NCBI GenBank assembly: GCA_000997945.1
Contig: LCCP01000017.1
Location: 1-40,185 of the forward strand
From: Parcubacteria group bacterium GW2011_GWC2_42_12
GTDB lineage: Bacteria > Patescibacteriota > Patescibacteriia > Patescibacteriales > GWC2-42-12
Length of the DNA stretch: 40,185 bases
Direction: 5' to 3'
Shown one piece after another: positions 22,866 through 30,926 of the stretch. The number at the start of each line of letters is the position of its first letter. The stretch's first letter is position 1. A program made the position numbers and the translations under genes. The notes under the pieces were generated by a model. The model was not told the DNA's origin and did no database searches. It saw nothing but the letters and a program-made list of their open reading frames with translations.

Positions 22866-25454
22866 ATGCTTATGAAAAGATTGTTTCACGGCGGATTATT
22901 AATTAAGTCAATCAAGCTGATTTTTATTTTAGCTGTTTTTTTATTGTCCGCCAACGGTTCCCTCTGGGCCGCTACCTCGCCTGACGCTGTCGGCTTGCGA
23001 GTTATACCTAATCCTGATTATTTATCGCCGTTGCGCTGGTACAATGAGAATATTAAATTAAAGGGCTCGCCTCAAGCCCTAATCGTTGACGGCTATGAAG
23101 CCGTGCGCGACGGCCGAACGGTTTATGTCAACGCGGCTAATATTTATTTACCCAATGATCCTGTTAACAATAAATTTTTCACTAATATTTATATCATCTC
23201 ATATAATCAGCAAGCGGAAAATCCAACGGTAGATATTTTTGGCCAGCTGCTATCCCATTGGCGGTTCAATAAAGAAGCTTTAACGGTAGGCAAATGCGTT
23301 CAGCCGGACAAATTTTTGAGCGGCGATTGTCTGGTGGATGGTGAATGCAAAACCGGGGAATATTGCGACAGCCAAAAAGCCAAGATAATCCGCGACACCA
23401 GAAGGTTGTCGGATTTGGCTGAAATTAAATTTATTTTAGAAAAATTTAAAGCGCAAAGCGGCGTTTATCCGCAATTAGTTTCCGGCTCATATCTAGCCAA
23501 GGCCTCAATTTCGGTCTGGCCAAGCTGGAAAAATACTTTAGCCAGCGACTTAAAAAGCCCTTTGCCAATAGATCCGTTAAACCGGCTGGGCTTATGCGGT
23601 GGCGCTGGCTATGATAAAACAACCTGCTGGGATCCTGCCAGTAAAGAATTTGCCGGCGCCGATAAAAACGGCGATGGCCAGTTTGATTTTCCCTCATGCA
23701 GTTTTGCTTATGTTTATATAGCGAAAAATAAAGTCGCTTATACGCTTTGCGCTTTAATGGAATCCGGCTATATATCCACCTTAAATCCGGACGCCTGCCC
23801 CGGTTCGGCCGAAGCGTCAACCGGCCGTGAAGCGACTTGCGCTGATCTTGTCTGGAAACCCGATGATTGGTCAAATGTTTGTCCGGGCGATAAAATTGTT
23901 CAAACCAGTAATTGTGGCAACACCCGCACTCGTTCTGATGGTACCAAAGCTGAAACCAACCCAAACTGCGCCGCCAGCACTTGCCCCGGGTCAACCTGTG
24001 ATACTGGTTGCGAGATTGTGCCAGGCGCTAAAGTAGAGACCATCTGGACTTCAAGCATTCCTTTAGATCAGGTTTGTTCAAACCAGACAGTAACCCAGAC
24101 CGGCGATTGCGGCGGTACCCGCCAAACCGCTGGTACTAAATGTTGTGGTATTTGCAGCGCGGCCAATCAGCCGAATTGCCGAGCTAGCGATCCAGGCAAC
24201 GCGGTAGTTAGTACTAGCGGCTGTTGTCCTACTGGCCAGGCATGTTATAGATGCCCGGACAATTATACTTGGAATGGTTCAGGTTGCGTGGCCGATACTA
24301 GAAATAATGTTAATTGTACTACCAAACCTCCCAATACTATTTGGAATACCAGCGGCACTGTGTCGCAGACTTGGAATGGTTCTTTATGGCAGCCGTCCAA
24401 CATCAGTTCATATAATGATGATCTGGCTGGCGGCCCTTGTTATTATAAATGCGCGCCGAATTACCGTTATTCCAACGGCGCTTGCAATACTTTCTGCGGG
24501 AACGGAGTGCGAGAGGCAGTTAACGGCGAGGGAGTTAGTGAACAATGCGATGGTATAGACGGAGTAGGCGTAAATCAGTCATGTTCCGCAACCTGTACTT
24601 TAATCAATTTAACATATTGTGGCGATGGCACTACTCAATCACCCAACGATGATGGTATAAATGAAACTTGCGATGACGGAAGAGCGGGTAATACTAATAC
24701 TTGCGTGGCTAGTTATGGCACAACCCGTACCTGCTGTAGCACTAGTTGTCAGAGTAATACAGTAACTGGGCCTTCTTGCGGCGACGGTATAGTAACTGCT
24801 GGCAGGGAGGAATGCGATCCAACTGATATAGACCCTATCACTAGTGAAGCTCGCACTAATTCTTGTACCGAAACTGTTACGCCTGGTTTAACTTGGTGCC
24901 CAATCAGTTTTATAAGCCAAGGTACACAACCTTGTAGAGACGACGGCTCTTGCACTTGGGATACAGGAGTATGTGATACCGAGATTATAGAGACTACCTC
25001 TACTGGGTGTCAGTCTACAAATGTTAATCTTACGAACTATACTTGCTGCCAACTCATAAGCTGTTCCCAGGATGGTTGTGGTTGTTGCGGTGTTGATGTA
25101 GCGACTACAACCCCCGGTTATACCGAGATAGTGAAATCCCCGTCAGCATGGGACAATACAAAGCAAATTATTTTCACATGGGGCACTAAAAACGGAAAGG
25201 TATGTGCCGGAGGATACAAGGACGGAAATATATATAAACCACCGCCGGTGCCTTTTGGTCAAACTAATATTTATGGCTTATGTACTTCTTGCCAAGACAA
25301 ATATAGTCGGTGCGCAACTCAAGCTGAGTGCTATTCGGCTGATAATACATGTAAGTTAAATCAAGATTTGCCTTACCCTAGTCACATTGGTAATGCTAAA
25401 AATTGGGAAATAAAAACTAACCATTCAACGGCTTACTATAAATGCTGGAGATAG
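22866..25454 (+). CDS. Cys-rich secreted/surface protein with DUF4215-like repeats
   Basis: Signal segment FILAVFLLSANGSLWA. CGDGTTQSPNDDGINETCDDG, CGDGIVTAGREECDPTD and CGNGVREAVNGEGVSEQCDG resemble myxococcus Cys repeats. Confidence 0.8.
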   Translation: MLMKRLFHGGLLIKSIKLIFILAVFLLSANGSLWAATSPDAVGLRVIPNPDYLSPLRWYNENIKLKGSPQALIVDGYEAVRDGRTVYVNAANIYLPNDPVNNKFFTNIYIISYNQQAENPTVDIFGQLLSHWRFNKEALTVGKCVQPDKFLSGDCLVDGECKTGEYCDSQKAKIIRDTRRLSDLAEIKFILEKFKAQSGVYPQLVSGSYLAKASISVWPSWKNTLASDLKSPLPIDPLNRLGLCGGAGYDKTTCWDPASKEFAGADKNGDGQFDFPSCSFAYVYIAKNKVAYTLCALMESGYISTLNPDACPGSAEASTGREATCADLVWKPDDWSNVCPGDKIVQTSNCGNTRTRSDGTKAETNPNCAASTCPGSTCDTGCEIVPGAKVETIWTSSIPLDQVCSNQTVTQTGDCGGTRQTAGTKCCGICSAANQPNCRASDPGNAVVSTSGCCPTGQACYRCPDNYTWNGSGCVADTRNNVNCTTKPPNTIWNTSGTVSQTWNGSLWQPSNISSYNDDLAGGPCYYKCAPNYRYSNGACNTFCGNGVREAVNGEGVSEQCDGIDGVGVNQSCSATCTLINLTYCGDGTTQSPNDDGINETCDDGRAGNTNTCVASYGTTRTCCSTSCQSNTVTGPSCGDGIVTAGREECDPTDIDPITSEARTNSCTETVTPGLTWCPISFISQGTQPCRDDGSCTWDTGVCDTEIIETTSTGCQSTNVNLTNYTCCQLISCSQDGCGCCGVDVATTTPGYTEIVKSPSAWDNTKQIIFTWGTKNGKVCAGGYKDGNIYKPPPVPFGQTNIYGLCTSCQDKYSRCATQAECYSADNTCKLNQDLPYPSHIGNAKNWEIKTNHSTAYYKCWR

Positions 25455-25463
25455 ATTTAAAAT

Positions 25464-26165
25464 ATGTTTAATAAGAAAACAATTATAATTATTATTTTAG
25501 CCGTTGTAATATTTCTGGCTTCGGGCGTGCTGGTCTTTTTTCTGGTTAAGCGAGCCGGAAATGAGGCAATGGAAAATAGTCCTAACTCTAATATTGTAGA
25601 AGAGTTAAAAAATATTAACCCTGGGTTGAGCAGCGCGCAGTTAAAGTTTTACGCGGATACGGCGGTCGGAGGGAGTATGGCACCATGCTTGGGACGGGGT
25701 GATGCCGGCGACTGCGTCGCCTCCGTGTCTTTTATTAAAGGCGATCGTAATCTTTGCCATGACTTAGAGTATAAAGACGAAAAATTATATCAGGACTGCG
25801 CTGAAGGCGTTGGCGGCGATGATTATTATAACTGTTTATGGGCGATTTTAGATGTCTATGGCCAGAAAAGCGATTGCGCTGATATAGCTAATTCGGGGGC
25901 GAGGGAAATTTGCGAAGATTTCTTTAATTACCAAACGGCTTATTCAAGTTATGACAGAGAGCTGTGTAAAAATGTAAAAACCGAAAAATTAAACGAATAT
26001 TGCCTAAAAAATATTATTGACAAGAATCAGGACACGGACGGCGACGGCTTAACCGATTTAGACGAAATCAATAAATATAAAACTCATTATTTATTCGCCG
26101 ATTCGGATAATGACGGCATTAAGGACGGCGCAGCGGTTAAGCGCGGATTGATTAAAGCAAAATAA
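25464..26165 (+). CDS. Membrane-anchored hypothetical protein with C-terminal calcium-binding-like repeats
   Basis: N-terminal TM IIIIILAVVIFLASGVLVFFL. DTDGDGLTDLDEINKYKTHYLFADSDNDGIKDG resembles thrombospondin type 3/EF-hand-like loops. Confidence 0.75.
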   Translation: MFNKKTIIIIILAVVIFLASGVLVFFLVKRAGNEAMENSPNSNIVEELKNINPGLSSAQLKFYADTAVGGSMAPCLGRGDAGDCVASVSFIKGDRNLCHDLEYKDEKLYQDCAEGVGGDDYYNCLWAILDVYGQKSDCADIANSGAREICEDFFNYQTAYSSYDRELCKNVKTEKLNEYCLKNIIDKNQDTDGDGLTDLDEINKYKTHYLFADSDNDGIKDGAAVKRGLIKAK

Positions 26166-26185
26166 GCCAGTAAACATTTTAAATA

Positions 26186-26218
26186 AAAAACTGCCCCGTA
26201 TATCGCGAGGCAGTTTTT
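26186..26218. terminator. Bidirectional intrinsic terminator between convergent genes
   Basis: AAAAACTGCC-CCGTATATCGCGA-GGCAGTTTTT. Confidence 0.85.
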
Positions 26219-26242
26219 ATGTTGCAAATAATTTTAGCGCGG

Positions 26243-26674
26243 CTAAAAAATATAATAGCTGGCCAGGGCGATAAAAACGCCGATCAGCAAACCGGCGATT
26301 ATTTGCGCCGGCGTATGGCCGATTTTTTCCAACAATCTGGGATAGGTTTCATCCAGCATTTTATCTGTTTTTAAATCTTTCACCAAGATATTTATAATTT
26401 CGCCGTGTTGGCCAAGATAACGCCTGATGCCCAGAGCGTCGCGGATAACCAAGAGTCCAAAGATAAAACAGACGGCGAAGAGGGGAGAAGAGAAACCTTG
26501 GCTTAAGCCGATGACGGTAGCTAAAGAAGCGACGAAAGCGGCATGGCTTGACGGCAGGCCGGCGTAAGAGAAAATTGAGCGCCAGCTAAATTTTAAGTTA
26601 TTAGATTTAACCAGGAGTTTGCTTAGTTGGGCGATCAGGCCGGCGATGAGCGAAGTAATTAAAATTTGATACAT
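26243..26674 (-). CDS. Divergent PAP2 family protein (DUF212)
   Basis: AGLPSSHAAFVASLATVIGLSQG...VIRDALGIRRYLGQHGEIIN. Confidence 0.88.
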   Translation of the reverse strand: MYQILITSLIAGLIAQLSKLLVKSNNLKFSWRSIFSYAGLPSSHAAFVASLATVIGLSQGFSSPLFAVCFIFGLLVIRDALGIRRYLGQHGEIINILVKDLKTDKMLDETYPRLLEKIGHTPAQIIAGLLIGVFIALASYYIF

Positions 26675-26685
26675 ACGATTTTATT

Positions 26686-27570
26686 TTATGACTGCAGCGA
26701 AATCAGCCGATTAATTTTTAAGAAATAATAATAGTATAAGAAGATTAATAAATAAACTAAAGTCATTAAGCCGAAAATCATTAAGAAACTATTTAAGTTA
26801 ACCAGATAATTCGGCTGTACAATAAATTTGTTCAGCTCTCCGGCCTGATAATTATAAGCTGGCAGAACTAATTTATTAGAGTAGAGCGGCAATGATTCTT
26901 GATTCATCGTTGAGCGAGTCAATAAATTTTCCGCTTGGCGGTTAAATTGCCAATCAGCTAAGTTTATTTCCGCTGGAGCCGAATTTAAATAACTAAGCCC
27001 GGAGTTTGCTATTTGCGGTTGAGCCGAGCCGGCGGCCGGGGCGCCGAAGATCTGCACCACGACCGTAGTATCTTGGCCTTGAAATTTACCGGGCATGGTG
27101 GCAATGCCGATTTCTTGATAATATGGATTTAAAAGATTTTTTTTATGCAAAGGTGAATTTTCCCAGGCTTTCATAACTCCTTCGCTGGTAATAAAATCGA
27201 TCGCCAAATTTTCGCCCACATAAGAATAATTATAGCCGGCGTCGCGAATCCAAGCGGAAAACTTTTTGTCATCAATAGTATGCTTAAAAGTATTAGCGGC
27301 AATAATCGCCTGGCCTTTTAGAATTGCGGCTTGGGCTAATAATTGATTAGCGGTTAGAGTATTCAGGCCAACACTCTCTCTCGCTTGATTAGTCAATTCA
27401 ATTAATTTCTCCGGCGTGACGGTGGATAAATAGGCGGTTTGAGGCAATAAAAAAATCCCTATCAGTAAACCGAATAGAGATAGCTTAAAATTCGCGCTGA
27501 TTAGCCGATTATATTCTTTTTTGGGGCCGCTATAGGTAAACTTTAGCCGCCCATTTAAATTTTGTACCAT
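26686..27570 (-). CDS. CAP-domain (SCP/PR1-like) membrane protein
   Basis: LIELTNQARESVGLNTLTANQLLAQAA...FKHTIDDKKFSAWIRDAGYNYSYVGENLA...AWENSPLHKKNLLNPYYQEIGIA. Confidence 0.9.
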   Translation of the reverse strand: MVQNLNGRLKFTYSGPKKEYNRLISANFKLSLFGLLIGIFLLPQTAYLSTVTPEKLIELTNQARESVGLNTLTANQLLAQAAILKGQAIIAANTFKHTIDDKKFSAWIRDAGYNYSYVGENLAIDFITSEGVMKAWENSPLHKKNLLNPYYQEIGIATMPGKFQGQDTTVVVQIFGAPAAGSAQPQIANSGLSYLNSAPAEINLADWQFNRQAENLLTRSTMNQESLPLYSNKLVLPAYNYQAGELNKFIVQPNYLVNLNSFLMIFGLMTLVYLLIFLYYYYFLKINRLISLQS

Positions 27571-27740
27571 TTTTATTTTTATCTTTATTTTTGTTTTTTG
27601 TCAACTTTTTTGACTGTAAATTAATTATAGCATAGAATAAGAGAAAATACAAGCGAGGGAAAAACTCGTTTGCCTGAATCCGGTTGGTTTGGTAATATTA
27701 TCATAGAGGAAGTTTAATATTAATGTGACTAAAATATTTT

Positions 27741-28166
27741 ATGAAAAAGAAAATTACTGTAGCCGTCAGCGGCTATTTTAATCCTTTGCATGTTGGCCAT
27801 CTTGAGATGATGGAGAAAGCTAAAAAATTAGGCGACCGACTCGTAGTAATAGTTAATAATGACTACCAAGTAAAACTTAAGGGCAGCGTGCCGTTTTTAA
27901 ATCAAATTGATAGAATGAAAATAGTTTCAGCCATTAAGTGGGTTGATGAAGTTTTTTTGTCAATTGATCGGGATGCGTCAGTCTGCAGATCACTTGATAG
28001 AATAAAACCCGATATATTTGCTAAAGGCGGCGACAGAAATGTAGGCAATATTCCTGAAGTAGCCGTCTGCCGGCGCCGGCATATAAAGATAATAGATAAG
28101 GGTATGGGAAAAAAGATTCGTTCCAGCTCCTCGCTAATTGCTCATGCGGCAAAAATCAAGAGATAA
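27741..28166 (+). CDS. Cytidylyltransferase-like nucleotidyltransferase (RfaE C-terminal/TagD-like)
   Basis: VAVSGYFNPLHVGHLEMMEKAKKLGDRLVVIVNND...KIRSSSSLI. Confidence 0.88.
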   Translation: MKKKITVAVSGYFNPLHVGHLEMMEKAKKLGDRLVVIVNNDYQVKLKGSVPFLNQIDRMKIVSAIKWVDEVFLSIDRDASVCRSLDRIKPDIFAKGGDRNVGNIPEVAVCRRRHIKIIDKGMGKKIRSSSSLIAHAAKIKR

Positions 28167-28228
28167 AAATATAAAGAATAGGTGTATAAAAATTTAGTTC
28201 AGTTAGTTTTTAATAGTTTTAATCATTT

Positions 28229-29239
28229 ATGGCAAAGAAAATAATATTTATTTTGACTACAATTTTAATAGCCGGAAGTTCTTATTGGCATAGTTTAAAT
28301 TCTCCGGCTGACCCGAACGGCCAAGAGCGCGCTTTTACGGTGAGCAAGGGCGAGACCGCTGAACAAATTATTAGTAATTTAAAAAAAGAGAATTTGATTA
28401 AGTCGCCAGTTTATTTTAAATACCAAATTTGGGGCGCCGCAGCCAACCTTAAAGCAGGAGAATATTTAATTAGTCCAAAGCTTAGCACCAGAGAAATTTT
28501 AAAAGTATTGATCGACGGTGAAGCCATCAGCCGGGAAAAATCAATTAGGATTATCGAGGGTTGGAATTTAAAAGATATCGGAGCGTATTTTACTAGCAAC
28601 AAAATTACTGGCGCCAGCGAGTTTCTAGGCCTAGCCCAAGCTCCTCTCAGCGTCTGGAATTTTAATTTTCCCAAACCGGATTTTTTAAATGACGCGCCCA
28701 GAGAAGCCAATTTGGCGGGATATTTATTTCCGGATACTTATAGGATATTTGCCAATACCGCGGCCGAGCAGATTATTTTTAAAATGCTAACTAATTTTGA
28801 TAGAAAATTAACGCCGGAAATGAGAGCGGAAATTAAATGGCAGCAGAAAACTATTTATGAAATCGTTACTCTGGCTTCAATAATTGAAAAAGAAGTTAGA
28901 TCAATCGATGACATGAAAATTGTTTCCGGAATTTTTTGGCAGCGGATTAAAAATGGCCAGGGCCTAGAATCTTGCGCGACCTTGGCCCATATCTTAGGCG
29001 TCAATAAAGCGCAGTATAGTATTGAAGATACGAAAATTGACTCACCTTATAACACTTATAAATACCGCGGCCTGCCGCCCGGGCCGATCGCCAATCCCGG
29101 ACTGAACGCGCTTAAAGCCGCGATCTATCCGGAGTTCACGGCGTATAATTATTTCTTAAGCGATCCGGCGACGGGTAAGACGATCTATAGTCGGAGCTTA
29201 GAGGAACATAATCTAAATAAGTTTAAATATTTGAAATAA
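28229..29239 (+). CDS. mltG: Endolytic transglycosylase MltG
   Basis: YLFPDTYRIF, TLASIIEKEVRSIDDMKIVSGIFWQRI, SPYNTYKYRGLPPGPIANPGLNALKAA. Confidence 0.93.
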   Translation: MAKKIIFILTTILIAGSSYWHSLNSPADPNGQERAFTVSKGETAEQIISNLKKENLIKSPVYFKYQIWGAAANLKAGEYLISPKLSTREILKVLIDGEAISREKSIRIIEGWNLKDIGAYFTSNKITGASEFLGLAQAPLSVWNFNFPKPDFLNDAPREANLAGYLFPDTYRIFANTAAEQIIFKMLTNFDRKLTPEMRAEIKWQQKTIYEIVTLASIIEKEVRSIDDMKIVSGIFWQRIKNGQGLESCATLAHILGVNKAQYSIEDTKIDSPYNTYKYRGLPPGPIANPGLNALKAAIYPEFTAYNYFLSDPATGKTIYSRSLEEHNLNKFKYLK

Positions 29240-29243
29240 TTTT

Positions 29244-29654
29244 ATGTCAGCCAAAGAGTTAGTTCTGGATTTTTTAAATTTAATGTTTATTCTTTTGTTG
29301 GTGGCTTTTTGCATTGTTTATTTTATTGCCGGCAATCATTTCTTCGCCTTCTCTTTATTTTTGCAATCGATGGTGCCGTTAGCGTTTTTCGGCGTCATCT
29401 TTTTAGTCAGATTAAAGTTAACCAGATCGGAGATCAAGAAAAGGAAAAAGCATGGTAATACCGAATTAGTGATTTATCTTAATATTTTTCATAAATTAGT
29501 ATCAGATGTGGTGGTTTTTTGCTCGCCAATATTATTGGGCCTGTTAATTTATAAGGCCAGAGGTTTTATAGACACGATCGATGTGATTATATTAATAGCA
29601 GTTTTTTTAATTATGTTTTTCTGGCAAAGATATATATTTAGTAAAGAAAGATAG
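29244..29654 (+). CDS. Hypothetical membrane protein
   Basis: Four hydrophobic segments; 5 nt after mltG stop. Confidence 0.65.
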   Translation: MSAKELVLDFLNLMFILLLVAFCIVYFIAGNHFFAFSLFLQSMVPLAFFGVIFLVRLKLTRSEIKKRKKHGNTELVIYLNIFHKLVSDVVVFCSPILLGLLIYKARGFIDTIDVIILIAVFLIMFFWQRYIFSKER

Positions 29655-29672
29655 GGGCGAGAAGGCCGGGAC

Positions 29673-29700
29673 TTGACAGCCTGAGCGATTATGTTAATAT
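29673..29700 (+). promoter_or_regulatory. sigma70-like promoter of rplJL
   Basis: TTGACA (29673-29678), 16 nt, TAATAT (29695-29700). Confidence 0.75.
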
Positions 29701-29709
29701 AAATTTAAT

Positions 29710-29815
29710 AGTCGCAGACAGCAGGTGCCAAAATTAGGCGTAAATCCTGCCGAGACCAAGCTAATTTTAGCTATTTTAGAGTCTGCGCATTAGGCAGATT
29801 TTTTTTATTAAAAAA
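29710..29815 (+). promoter_or_regulatory. Ribosomal protein L10 leader with overlapping attenuator hairpin
   Basis: GTCGCAGACAGCAGGTGCC...AAATCCTGCCGAGACC...GTCTGCGC matches the L10 leader pattern. TCTGC-GCATTAG-GCAGATTTTTTTT forms a terminator. Confidence 0.85.
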
Positions 29816-29843
29816 GATAATTTATCAATAAATTTTAAATAAT

Positions 29844-30380
29844 ATGCCAAAGAACAAAGAACAGAAGAAAGCCATTTTAAACGAATTAACGGATAAAATC
29901 GCTAAAGCCAAGTCAATCATCTTTACCAGGTATAGTGGCTTGACAGTTAAAGATAACGAAGATCTAAGGGCAAGATTATATAAAGAGAATAATGAATATT
30001 ATGTGGCTAAGAAGACTTTGTTTAGCTTAGCCCTAAAAGATAGAGCCATTGCCGGCCTGGACATTAAAGGCTTCGTCGGCCAGGTAGCGGCAGTTTTTGG
30101 TTATGGAGATGAAGTCTCGCCGGCGAAAATAGTCGGTCAATTCAAGAAAGAAAAGGACAAAGAGGGTAAAATTGAATTTATCGGCGGTATTTTGGAAGAT
30201 AAGTATCTTGACGCGACTCAAGTCGCCAGTTTATCTAAATTGCCGTCTAAACAGGAATTATATGGTAGGATCGTCGGTTCCATTAACGCGCCGGTTGCCG
30301 GCTTGGTTAATGCCTTGGCCGGGAATTTAAAGAATTTAGTGTACGCGTTAAGCGCCATTAAAGATAAAAAACAAGTTTAA
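29844..30380 (+). CDS. rplJ: 50S ribosomal protein L10
   Basis: KAKSIIFTRYSGLTVKDNEDLRARL...GRIVGSINAPVAGLVNALAGNLKNLVYAL. Confidence 0.95.
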   Translation: MPKNKEQKKAILNELTDKIAKAKSIIFTRYSGLTVKDNEDLRARLYKENNEYYVAKKTLFSLALKDRAIAGLDIKGFVGQVAAVFGYGDEVSPAKIVGQFKKEKDKEGKIEFIGGILEDKYLDATQVASLSKLPSKQELYGRIVGSINAPVAGLVNALAGNLKNLVYALSAIKDKKQV

Positions 30381-30405
30381 TAATTAATTAATAATTATAA
30401 AATTT

Positions 30406-30846
30406 ATGCCAGAAGAAACAAAACCAGCCGCCGCGGCGGAAGCTACGGCCGGCCAAGAGGAACAAATTGAAGTTCCGGCAAAATTTAAGACTTTAATTGA
30501 GACTATCGAGAAGATGTCGGTCTTGGATTTAGCTGAATTGGTTAAGATTTTAGAAAAGAAGTTCGGCGTTTCCGCCTCCGCTCCGGCCATGATGATGGCT
30601 GGTCCGGCTGCCGCGGCCGTTGAAGTCGAAGAGAAAACCAGTTTTAACGTGGAAATAACCGAAGCCGGCGCGAACAAAATCGCGGTTATTAAAGCGGTGC
30701 GCGCTTTAACCGAAATGGGATTAAAGGATGCCAAGGACTTGGTTGACGCCGCCCCAAAAATGTTGAAGGAAGGCGTTAAAAAGGCCGATGCCGATGCCAT
30801 GAAGAAGGCCCTGGAGGAAGCCGGAGCCAAAGTTACTTTGAAATAA
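30406..30846 (+). CDS. rplL: 50S ribosomal protein L7/L12
   Basis: [71 protein letters not shown]. Confidence 0.97.
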   Translation: MPEETKPAAAAEATAGQEEQIEVPAKFKTLIETIEKMSVLDLAELVKILEKKFGVSASAPAMMMAGPAAAAVEVEEKTSFNVEITEAGANKIAVIKAVRALTEMGLKDAKDLVDAAPKMLKEGVKKADADAMKKALEEAGAKVTLK

Positions 30847-30866
30847 TCACGAACGACACGAAATAT

Positions 30867-30901
30867 AAAAAGACGTTCTCTCAATAAAGAATGTCTTTTT
30901 A
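30867..30901 (+). terminator. Intrinsic terminator after rplL
   Basis: AAAAAGACGTTCT-CTCAATAA-AGAATGTCTTTTT. Confidence 0.85.
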
Positions 30902-30926
30902 TTGCGCTTAAATAATATTTGTAATG

